This document shows, piece by piece, positions 8,125 to 13,377 of a stretch of 13,377 nucleotides of DNA. Made by a program: the position numbers and the translations under genes. The DNA is from Dehalococcoidales bacterium (GTDB taxonomy: Bacteria; Chloroflexota; Dehalococcoidia; Dehalococcoidales; UBA2162). The notes beneath the pieces are model-generated. The model was given only the letters and a program-made list of their open reading frames with translations, was not told where the DNA came from and did no database searches. Numbering within the stretch: position 1 is the stretch's first letter; each line of letters starts with the position of its first letter. Location of the stretch: NCBI GenBank assembly GCA_016932435.1, contig JAFGCW010000046.1, positions 1 through 13,377 of the forward strand, written 5' to 3'.

Positions 8125-8790
8125 TTACTGGCCTTCGGTAAGGGCTACTCGTAAAGCTTCTTCTTGTGCCTGAGTGGTAATAGCGATTAAACGATCGCCT
8201 TCTTTGATAACTGTATTTTTCGTAGGAATACGATTCCTTTTACCGGTGCTGATTACCAGCGCCAGCTTAGTTCCTCCGGGCATTTCGAGATGACGAATTG
8301 ATTGTCCTATTGTTTTGGCTCCCGGTGGAATCCTTATTTCAACAATTACTTCTCCGCTATCTTCAATAGCCAGGAGATGAGTTAATGGGTGAGTAGGTAC
8401 ATCCTCCTGAATATATTCAAGGATTACGTTGGTACTGCTGACCGTGACATCGATTCCAAGCTTCTTGAATAGTACTTCATTCTGAGGATTTCTGATACGG
8501 GCTATAGTTCGAAATACATTGAATTTATGCTTGGCAAGCTGGCAGGCAACGAGGTTGTCTTGGTCTTCACCGGTTACGGCAACGAGCATATCGGCTCGCT
8601 CGGTTCCTACTTCAGCGAGAGTCGCCGTCTCGCACCCATCACCCTGAATACAGACTGTACCGAGTTCATTATTAATAGTTTCACAATAGGTGGCGTTTTT
8701 TTCGATTATCAGAACTTCATGTCCTTCATCAAGGAGGGTTTTTGTCAGATAGTATCCGACCCTGCCACCTCCGATAATGATAATATACAT
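8125..8790 (-). CDS. TrkA/KtrA-like potassium-channel regulator (RCK_N plus RCK_C)
   Basis: 221 aa, the size of a KtrA-type or single-RCK TrkA protein. Residues 1 to about 125 form the Rossmann RCK_N domain: dinucleotide loop GGGRVG at 7-12, acidic E30 ending the second strand, GDG at 50-52, and LGIDVTVSS at 111-119. Residues about 137-215 form the RCK_C (TrkA_C) ligand domain, with PPGAKTIGQSI at 155-165 and EGDRLIAI at 197-204. It is expected to sit on the cytoplasmic face of a TrkH/KtrB-type pore as part of a gating ring that senses NAD(H), ATP/ADP or another nucleotide. Its ATG shares one base with the stop codon of the preceding RCK_N gene (TAATG), so the two are translated together and may assemble together. 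It is the last gene of the uspA cluster before a 150-bp gap. Confidence 0.9.
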   Translation of the reverse strand: MYIIIIGGGRVGYYLTKTLLDEGHEVLIIEKNATYCETINNELGTVCIQGDGCETATLAEVGTERADMLVAVTGEDQDNLVACQLAKHKFNVFRTIARIRNPQNEVLFKKLGIDVTVSSTNVILEYIQEDVPTHPLTHLLAIEDSGEVIVEIRIPPGAKTIGQSIRHLEMPGGTKLALVISTGKRNRIPTKNTVIKEGDRLIAITTQAQEEALRVALTEGQ

Positions 8791-9203
8791 TAATTCTCCA
8801 TCATTTCCTTTAGAATATCAGTAATGATAGTTGTAGGACTAATCGCTTCTATGCCAAGTGTATTGTATAATTCTTTGCGAAGCGGATCATATATGCGGCA
8901 GATGGTTCTCGGGACATTGAATGTTTGCTTGGCAATCTGGCATGCCATGATATTCCGGTTGTCTCCCTGTGTGAGGGCAAAAAACACATCGGTTGTTTCG
9001 ATACCGGCTTTTTTCAACGTTTCCTCATCGATACCATTACCCCTGAGTGCGGTACCCCTGAACTCAGGGAGATCCGGGGAGAACTTTAATCTCCTGAAGC
9101 TGTAGGAATCATTGTCAAGGATGGTAACCTCGTGACCTTCGGCATCCAGTTTCCTGGCTAGTAAGGCGCCAACTCTTCCACAACCCACTATCAGTACTTT
9201 CAT
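8790..9203 (-). CDS. RCK_N-only TrkA-like protein
   Basis: 137 aa containing a single Rossmann RCK_N domain: GCGRVG at 7-12, D30 at the end of the second strand, ACQIAKQTFNVPRTICRIYDP at 87-107 in parts, and LGIEAISPTT at 116-125. The usual C-terminal RCK_C domain is absent. The frame ends cleanly in TAA fused to the start of the next gene (TAATG), so this looks like an evolved short protein and not a frameshift remnant. The acidic GD motif of the third strand is replaced by RGNG at 54-57. A longer in-frame start at 9257 would overlap uspA and add 18 residues before the first beta strand. The ATG at 9203, directly at MKVLIVGCG, is preferred, 8 bp after uspA. It probably partners with the downstream full-length RCK protein. 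Confidence 0.85.
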   Translation of the reverse strand: MKVLIVGCGRVGALLARKLDAEGHEVTILDNDSYSFRRLKFSPDLPEFRGTALRGNGIDEETLKKAGIETTDVFFALTQGDNRNIMACQIAKQTFNVPRTICRIYDPLRKELYNTLGIEAISPTTIITDILKEMMEN

Positions 9204-9211
9204 TATCGCGA

Positions 9212-9646
9212 TTATCCCTGCTCTCCGATGTACTGGTGATACAGTATTACCCGGCATGGGGCGTTCTTCAGTATATAGGGTACTACGTTTCCAAGATCGA
9301 ACTGACCGAAGCGCGTCTTATAATCGATACCGATGATAATAAGATCGGCTCCTCGTTCCTTTGTAAGGTCTACTATCGCGGGACCTGGTTCACGTGCCTG
9401 AAGAAGGTCTGTATCCATAGAGTAACCGTTTGTCTTTGCTACACTCTCGACATGATCGAGAATAACTTCGCCTTTCTGGACTTCGGACTCTATTTCGGCA
9501 TCGAGCGGAAGTGTGCGGTCTATAGGGATGACGTGAACAGCAGATAACCTGGCTTTATCGGGTTTGGCCATCCTGCAGGCCAGCTTGACTGTTTCTTCAT
9601 CGACTGTAGAGCCGTTTACCGGTACTATGATATTCTGAAATTCCAT
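9212..9646 (-). CDS. universal stress protein (UspA) domain protein
   Basis: 144 aa, one complete Usp domain: NIIVPVNGS at 5-13, AVHVIPI at 36-42, GADLIIIGI at 99-107 and the family-typical ending LKNAPCRVIL at 126-135. The ATP-binding signature of the family is G-x2-G-x9-G-(S/T). Here the corresponding stretch (106-120) reads G106, Y109, G119, N120, so two signature positions differ and ATP binding is uncertain. Usp proteins often pair with transporters and bind their regulators. Here it lies between trkH and two RCK genes, which suggests a role in potassium-channel control (inference). A promoter lies directly upstream. No good Shine-Dalgarno sequence is seen before the ATG. Confidence 0.88.
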   Translation of the reverse strand: MEFQNIIVPVNGSTVDEETVKLACRMAKPDKARLSAVHVIPIDRTLPLDAEIESEVQKGEVILDHVESVAKTNGYSMDTDLLQAREPGPAIVDLTKERGADLIIIGIDYKTRFGQFDLGNVVPYILKNAPCRVILYHQYIGEQG

Positions 9647-9680
9647 TATCTAATAATCAATAATCAGCGAAACAGAGGTT

Positions 9681-9709
9681 ATTATAACCCCAGTTAAAGA
9701 AAACTACAA
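9681..9709 (-). promoter_or_regulatory. promoter of the uspA-RCK-RCK genes, overlapping a small palindrome
   Basis: A perfect TATAAT (9681-9686) on the minus strand lies 17 bp from TTGTAG (9704-9709, which keeps the TTG). The -10 box sits inside an inverted repeat, GGTTAT-A-ATAACC (about 9676-9688), which could bind a regulator. It lies in the 91-bp gap after trkH, so the uspA group can be transcribed independently of trkA-trkH. Confidence 0.5.
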
Positions 9710-9737
9710 CCTTTATATCAGAAATTGTTATTTTTCC

Positions 9738-11189
9738 TTATCTCCATTTCCAGAAAGGAGGTATGAAAATCATTAATACTGTAAATAATTCCAATCGTCC
9801 TACTATCATGCAAACCGTCAGGACGAATTTTCCGATCGGTGGGATGAATTCATAGTTAGAAGTTGGCCCTACAAGATTTAGACCAGGACCGACATTACCT
9901 ACCGAAGCAATGACAGAAGATAATGCGGTTATATGGTCGAGTCCAGTTGCACTCATAATCAGGAAACATATAAAAATCGTTGCGGCGTATACTATTGTCA
10001 TACCTATGATTCCTGAAATAATGTTTTCTGGAAGTACCGTTCCGCCTATTTTTAAGGGGACGACTACCCGTGGATTAAAAGCAAGGATAATCCTGCGATA
10101 GGCATATTTCACAAGAACCAGAAGTCGGACTACTTTAACAGCTCCCCCCGTTGAACCTGCGGAAGCACCTATTATCATTAGTGTAAGTAGAATGGCTTTT
10201 GCAAATGCAGGCCATACATTAAAATCAACCGTATTAAAACCGGTCGTGGTCATAATTGAAACCACCTGGAAACTGCCATGTCTCAAGGCTTCCCCAAAAG
10301 AAATTTCCATGCTGGTTATGAGATTTATTACTATAAGCACGGTTGAAACAACAATGAGTAAAATATAAAGACGGAACTCGGCATTTCGGATTAGCTGTTT
10401 TACCTGTCGTTTCCAGACCAGGAAGTAGAAAAGGCCGAAATTCACTCCGGCTATTGTCATAAAGACTATTATGACGATATCGACAAACAGGTTATTGTAC
10501 GATTCTATACTCATATTGACCGGTGCGAAACCACCGGTTGGCATGGTACCGAAGGTGACCGTGATGGCGTCGAAGCCTGATAGTCCGGCTACGAGGAGAA
10601 GGATAAATTCAAGGGCACTGAAACCAACATAAAGAATCCATACGGTTTTTGCGGTATCCCGAATACGCGGAGTGAGTCTTTCTGCCTGGGGACCCGGCAT
10701 TTCACTCTCTACGAGGTGAGATGCTCCGATGCCAAGCAAGGGGAACAAAGCAACGAAGAGAGTAATGATTCCCATACCGCCTATCCATTGTGTAAGTCCT
10801 CGCCAGAGGAGTATACCTTGCTGTTTGTCTTCGATGGATGTCATAACCGTAGCACCGGTTGTGGTAAAACCTGACACCGATTCAAACCATGCATTCAACA
10901 TATTCGAAAAAGTACCGGATATCAGGTAGGGAAGAGAGCCAAAAACCGAGACTAGAATCCAACTTCCAGCTACGAGTACGATTGCTTCACGTCGACTCAG
11001 TTTGTTATCACCAGCTTTGATAAGGCGCCAGAGAAGGAACCCGCATCCAACTGAAATTGCTATCGAAATCCCGAAAGCCAGTGAACACGATTCTCCCTTA
11101 ATAAGACTCCATATAAATGGGATAAGCATGAACAATCCGAGGATTGTCAGGATAAGGCCGAGGTAGCGGAATACTATCGTTAATCTCAT
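9738..11189 (-). CDS. trkH: TrkH-type potassium uptake pore subunit
   Basis: 483 aa, the usual size of TrkH/KtrB-family potassium transporters. Four pore-loop repeats are recognisable by their selectivity-filter glycines: SGFTTTGAT at 106-114 (G112), TMPTGGFA at 215-222, IMTTTGFNT at 312-320 (G317), and SVGNVGPGL at 429-437. The conserved closing motif MIVGRLELFTVL is at 461-472. About ten hydrophobic segments are present. The Gly-rich GASAGSTGGAVK at 341-352 matches the kinked third-repeat helix that gates the KtrB/TrkH pore. It imports potassium, with gating by cytoplasmic RCK subunits. The start follows trkA by 10 bp, so trkA-trkH form an operon. Confidence 0.95.
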   Translation of the reverse strand: MRLTIVFRYLGLILTILGLFMLIPFIWSLIKGESCSLAFGISIAISVGCGFLLWRLIKAGDNKLSRREAIVLVAGSWILVSVFGSLPYLISGTFSNMLNAWFESVSGFTTTGATVMTSIEDKQQGILLWRGLTQWIGGMGIITLFVALFPLLGIGASHLVESEMPGPQAERLTPRIRDTAKTVWILYVGFSALEFILLLVAGLSGFDAITVTFGTMPTGGFAPVNMSIESYNNLFVDIVIIVFMTIAGVNFGLFYFLVWKRQVKQLIRNAEFRLYILLIVVSTVLIVINLITSMEISFGEALRHGSFQVVSIMTTTGFNTVDFNVWPAFAKAILLTLMIIGASAGSTGGAVKVVRLLVLVKYAYRRIILAFNPRVVVPLKIGGTVLPENIISGIIGMTIVYAATIFICFLIMSATGLDHITALSSVIASVGNVGPGLNLVGPTSNYEFIPPIGKFVLTVCMIVGRLELFTVLMIFIPPFWKWR

Positions 11190-11199
11190 TACAAGTTTT

Positions 11200-12564
11200 T
11201 CACTTAAACAGCTTCTCGACGGATGAGGTGGCCGATAAAGGAGAAACTACTATTACGTGGTCTCCCGGATAAATGATGCTGTCATCCGGAGGGATGATTA
11301 ACTTGTCATTGCGTATAATAGCAGCCGCGATTACATCCTTTGGTAGCCCGGCTTCGGGGATACTGCGCTGGGCAATACTTGCGGTTGAATTCACTGCGAA
11401 CTCGATTGCCTGGATTTCCTGGCCGCCGATGAATACAGCCGATATCGCTCCGCCATGAAGGACGAAATGAGCTATTTTATTGGCGGTAAGTAACAGGGGT
11501 GATACTGCCAGGTCTGCTCCTATAGCTTCAGCTAATGCAATGTAGCCCGGTTTATTTATAGATACCAGGGTGCGGGGTACACCCAGATTTTTTGCCAGCA
11601 GGGCACACAGGATATTCAGTTCGTCGTTTTCGGTTGTCGAAACGAAGGCATCTGCCGATGGCACACCCTGTTCGATTAGAAAATCGCGATCGGTTGCGTC
11701 TCCATAAATTACCGAAGCTTTTTTTAACTCTGCGGCTATTTCCTGACTCCTATTATAATCATCTTCGATAACCATCACTGAGATGCCCTGTTTTTCCAGT
11801 CCGTTTGCAACCAGGTATCCTACACGTCTTCCCCCGAAAACAACCACGTTTCTGACGGGAGGTTGAGGTTGTGTTAACACACTAGTTAATTCATTCATCG
11901 ATTCCTGAGAAGAGAGTAGATATATGTGGTCATCTTTTTGGAGCATCGTATCGGGAGACGGGATGAACGTTTTCGCTCCCCTGGCGATAGCGGCTGTTAT
12001 GCAGGGGGCGGGGAATTTTATCTTTTCAAGAGTTTTGTTTATAAGGGATTTTTGATCGATCCTGAATTCACCTATCTGAATTCGTCCGTCGGCAAAACTA
12101 CTGACAGGTGAAGGACACAGACCGCAAAGTAACTGTACCATTTCGTCGGCAATGGCTACTTCAGGATTGATGATGAGATCGATTCCAAGCGTCTTGGGTC
12201 TGACTATTTTTCTGGCAGCTGAAGGCGATTTGGCCGCGGTAACGAAGTATCCTGAATATTCCGGATTTCGAACTCTTCCTACCGTCATGGATGCTCCGAG
12301 TTCCTTTGCCAGAAAACAGATAAGCATGTTGGTTTCGTCATTGTTTGTAACGGCGATTATTAGGTCGGCACGACCGACCTCTGCTTCTTTGAGTACTCTG
12401 GGGGCAGTGGCGTTACCGGTGATAGTCTTAACATCGAGTTGGCGGCGAATACCTTCAATAACTACATCGGAAGGTTCAACGATGGTAACCTCGTGCTTCC
12501 CTTCTGCCAGCACAGAGGCTATGTGCATTCCAACTACTCCGGCACCCGCAATAATGATATACAC
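11200..12564 (-). CDS. trkA: TrkA, double-RCK regulator of potassium uptake
   Basis: 454 aa, full-length TrkA with two tandem RCK units. RCK_N1 is at 1 to about 145 (dinucleotide loop GAGVVG at 7-12, E30). RCK_C1 is at about 150-230 (INKTLEKIKFPAPCITAAI at 175-193 in part). RCK_N2 is at about 237-360 (GGRRVG at 244-249, E267, GDA at 288-290), and RCK_C2 is at about 370-450. It forms the nucleotide-sensing ring under TrkH. Compared with E. coli TrkA, the link between NPEY (100-103) and LGIDLIINPE (126-135) carries an apparent insertion of roughly 15-20 residues, rich in Lys, Ala and Ser (about 108-125). The start is GTG at 12562-12564. An upstream in-frame stop leaves no ATG, and the paralogue starts at the same place with a similar MYIII sequence. 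The stop is 10 bp before trkH. Confidence 0.95.
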   Translation of the reverse strand: MYIIIAGAGVVGMHIASVLAEGKHEVTIVEPSDVVIEGIRRQLDVKTITGNATAPRVLKEAEVGRADLIIAVTNNDETNMLICFLAKELGASMTVGRVRNPEYSGYFVTAAKSPSAARKIVRPKTLGIDLIINPEVAIADEMVQLLCGLCPSPVSSFADGRIQIGEFRIDQKSLINKTLEKIKFPAPCITAAIARGAKTFIPSPDTMLQKDDHIYLLSSQESMNELTSVLTQPQPPVRNVVVFGGRRVGYLVANGLEKQGISVMVIEDDYNRSQEIAAELKKASVIYGDATDRDFLIEQGVPSADAFVSTTENDELNILCALLAKNLGVPRTLVSINKPGYIALAEAIGADLAVSPLLLTANKIAHFVLHGGAISAVFIGGQEIQAIEFAVNSTASIAQRSIPEAGLPKDVIAAAIIRNDKLIIPPDDSIIYPGDHVIVVSPLSATSSVEKLFK

Positions 12565-12575
12565 TTGATTTACTG

Positions 12576-12755
12576 TTATCTGCTGCCGGTACCTCTAACC
12601 AGCTTCCAGATGTTCCTAAAGATAGTAGGGAATGATCTGCGAGGCCTTCTGCGCCGCCTTAACACCCTGTCGGCAGCGCGGCTGGTAGGTACCTGTTCAA
12701 AGGATGCTTTTTCCACTGAATTATTTTCTCTTTCTATTCGTTTGTTATCTGTCAT
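12576..12755 (-). CDS. small basic protein of unknown function, first ORF before trkA
   Basis: 59 aa beginning MTDNKRIERENN and ending with an arginine-rich stretch: RVLRRRRRPRR lies at about 30-40, followed by an amphipathic segment FPTIFRNIWKLV at 42-53. No known family is recognised. Support for coding comes from position. It starts about 85 bases after a strong minus-strand promoter (12847-12875), and its TAA is 11 bp before the trkA GTG, like the other gaps in this cluster. Against it, the ribosome binding site is poor (AAAGAAAA) and the frame is short. An acidic/polar N-terminal third followed by a very basic half could suit RNA, nucleotide or anionic-lipid binding, but that is a guess. 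The alternative is an untranslated leader of trkA. Confidence 0.5.
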   Translation of the reverse strand: MTDNKRIERENNSVEKASFEQVPTSRAADRVLRRRRRPRRSFPTIFRNIWKLVRGTGSR

Positions 12756-12846
12756 GATTTTCTTTACTTGACCTGATATTCCAAATATAAAAATAAATAA
12801 GGAATCCGCAGGAAAGGAGTAATTTTCTTATACAGACAATTGCAGG

Positions 12847-12875
12847 ATTTTACTCCTCTGAAACCCGGCTGTCAA
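12847..12875 (-). promoter_or_regulatory. promoter of the small ORF-trkA-trkH operon
   Basis: On the minus strand, a perfect TTGACA (12870-12875) is followed after 17 bp by TAAAAT (12847-12852, 5 of 6). Transcription would start near 12840, giving an untranslated leader of about 85 bases before the 59-codon ORF, or about 276 bases before trkA if that ORF is not translated. Confidence 0.7.
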
Positions 12876-12955
12876 GGTTTGTTCGACAATAATTTTGGTT
12901 AATGATAAATCATAAGCCTGAGAAAAAAATTCAATAAAGAAACGGTGAAATATTC

Positions 12956-12984
12956 TTGACAACTGTAGACGGCTATGGTATATT
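12956..12984 (+). promoter_or_regulatory. strong promoter of the 23S rRNA transcript
   Basis: A perfect TTGACA (12956-12961), a 17-bp spacer and TATATT (12979-12984) make 11 of 12 consensus positions. The start would be near 12991, about 157 bases before the 23S 5' end. No other rRNA gene lies between, so the 23S gene has its own promoter. Confidence 0.75.
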
Positions 12985-13053
12985 TTCAGGTGAATAGCGG
13001 AGTGTCTATTTATGGTGAAAGTGAGTACATAAGAAGACGACCGGTAGTTGACA

Positions 13054-13092
13054 GCCAAGCAGGCGGCTTGGTGTTAACACCAAGCCGCTTTC
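13054..13092 (+). repeat. perfect 26-bp palindrome in the 23S leader, with an alternative hairpin
   Basis: The arms GCGGCTTGGTGTT (13063-13075) and AACACCAAGCCGC (13076-13088) are exact inverted repeats, extended by a G-U and an A-U pair, and followed by TTTCATT. An upstream CCAAGC (13055-13060) can instead pair with GCTTGG (13066-13071), which is part of the left arm. The two structures exclude each other. It may be a terminator or attenuator, an RNase III processing site or an rRNA-leader folding element. The short U-run makes it a weak intrinsic terminator. Confidence 0.8.
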
Positions 13093-13100
13093 ATTATGCC

Positions 13101-13116
13101 TAGTACATTAACAATT
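13101..13116 (+). promoter_or_regulatory. boxA-like antitermination segment
   Basis: The segment ends in TTAACAATT, identical to the core of the E. coli rRNA boxA (TGCTCTTTAACA then ATT). It lies about 30 bases before the 23S gene, inside its leader, where Nus-factor antitermination sites are expected. The first half of boxA does not match, so this is tentative. Confidence 0.35.
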
Positions 13117-13147
13117 GAATAGAGGACCTATTGTCAAATCTAAAGCA

Positions 13148-13377
13148 GGTCAAGCGGGTGAAGGCACACGGTGGATGCCTTGGCATCAAGAGCCGAAGAA
13201 GGGCGTAGTACGGCTACGATAAGCCTCGATCAGCTGCCAAGCAAGCCTAGTCGAGGATTCCCGAATGGGGCAACCCGGTCCGCTGAAAGCGGATCACCCC
13301 CAGCTGAACACATAGGCTGGGTGGAGGTAAGTGGGGGAAGTGAAACATCTCAGTACCCCGAGGAAAAGAAATTATTC
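13148..13377 (+). rRNA. rrl: 23S ribosomal RNA (5' part, continues beyond window)
   Basis: The 5' end of 23S rRNA is recognised by GGTCAAGCGG at 13148, equivalent to position 1 of E. coli 23S (GGTTAAGCG). The near-invariant CACACGGTGGATGCCTTGGC and AGAGCCGAAGAAGGGCG follow, then the conserved CCGAATGGGGCAACCC at about 13261 and the GTGGAGGTAAGTGGGGGAAGTGAAACATCTCAGTACC region, read in parts, at about 13320-13360. The exact mature end may differ by a few bases. No 16S gene or tRNA precedes it in the window, which points to an unlinked 23S(-5S) unit. Confidence 0.97.

Larger units (their letters stand above)
12756..13147. other. 392-bp divergent regulatory region between the trk operon and 23S rRNA
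   Basis: This stretch is AT-rich and holds no convincing gene. A 76-codon minus-strand frame (12828-13058) runs across both promoters and is judged spurious. It contains a minus-strand promoter (12847-12875), a plus-strand promoter (12956-12984), and the 23S leader with a palindrome and a boxA-like segment. The two promoters point away from each other, 80 bp apart. Confidence 0.75.

Noticed and set aside
9204..9257. An 18-codon N-terminal extension of the RCK_N-only gene
   Set aside because: It overlaps the end of uspA and precedes the first beta strand, where paralogues start.
12439..12771. A 110-codon plus-strand frame opposite trkA and the small ORF
   Set aside because: It is antisense to the well-supported trkA start and resembles no family.
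13012..13032. A six-codon leader peptide frame (MVKVST) with GGAG 9 bases upstream in the 23S leader
   Set aside because: rRNA leaders are not normally translated, and such a short frame occurs by chance. It would be interesting only if conserved together with the palindrome.
12828..13058. A 76-codon minus-strand frame in the trk-23S gap
   Set aside because: It runs through two divergent promoters and half of the 23S leader palindrome, has low-complexity AT-rich composition and no ribosome binding site.
13048..13076. A second TTGACA (13048-13053) as another 23S promoter
   Set aside because: No acceptable -10 box lies 16-18 bp downstream; the position is occupied by the palindrome centre.

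Overview
This window looks like a bacterial chromosome segment, most likely from Chloroflexota, class Dehalococcoidia or a relative. That is an inference from three things: the gene content, moderate GC, and a 23S rRNA gene with no 16S gene in the more than 13 kb before it. Dehalococcoides is known for unlinked 16S and 23S-5S genes. Nothing in the window is decisive about species.

Left part (1-1660): the minus-strand start of an unidentified gene is preceded, 1 bp away, by a gene for an HMG-CoA-synthase-like thiolase-fold protein fused to a C-terminal zinc-ribbon/OB (DUF35) domain. All three positions that should be catalytic in true HMG-CoA synthase look replaced. A good promoter sits just upstream and sets the gene's start. 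A divergent promoter leads into a plus-strand MscS-type mechanosensitive channel gene (1662-2777).

Middle part (2820-8100, all minus strand): in transcription order these are comEA, comEC (overlapping comEA through a TTGA junction), an SMP-30/gluconolactonase-family hydrolase with a TTG start and strong ribosome binding site, and dinB (DNA polymerase IV). dinB converges on mscS. ComEA and ComEC form the DNA receptor and inner-membrane channel of natural transformation.

Right part (8125-12847, minus strand): a potassium-uptake cluster. A promoter at 12847-12875 precedes a 59-codon basic small ORF, then a GTG-start double-RCK TrkA, then the pore subunit TrkH. After a further promoter come a UspA-like protein, an RCK_N-only TrkA-like protein and a full single-RCK TrkA-like protein. 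The last two overlap by one base (TAATG). The window therefore has one pore and three RCK regulators, and with MscS at the left end it holds genes for both potassium uptake and osmotic release.

Right end (12956-13377): a strong plus-strand promoter, divergent from the trk promoter, gives a roughly 157-base leader and then the first 230 bases of 23S rRNA. The leader holds a 26-bp perfect palindrome that can re-pair with an upstream repeat, and a boxA-like segment just before the mature 23S end.

I found no transposase, CRISPR array, tRNA gene or phage gene. I saw no clearly undescribed multi-gene system. The best leads are the HMG-CoA-synthase-like protein with substituted active-site positions, the switch-like 23S leader, the split RCK pair and the small basic ORF ahead of trkA.
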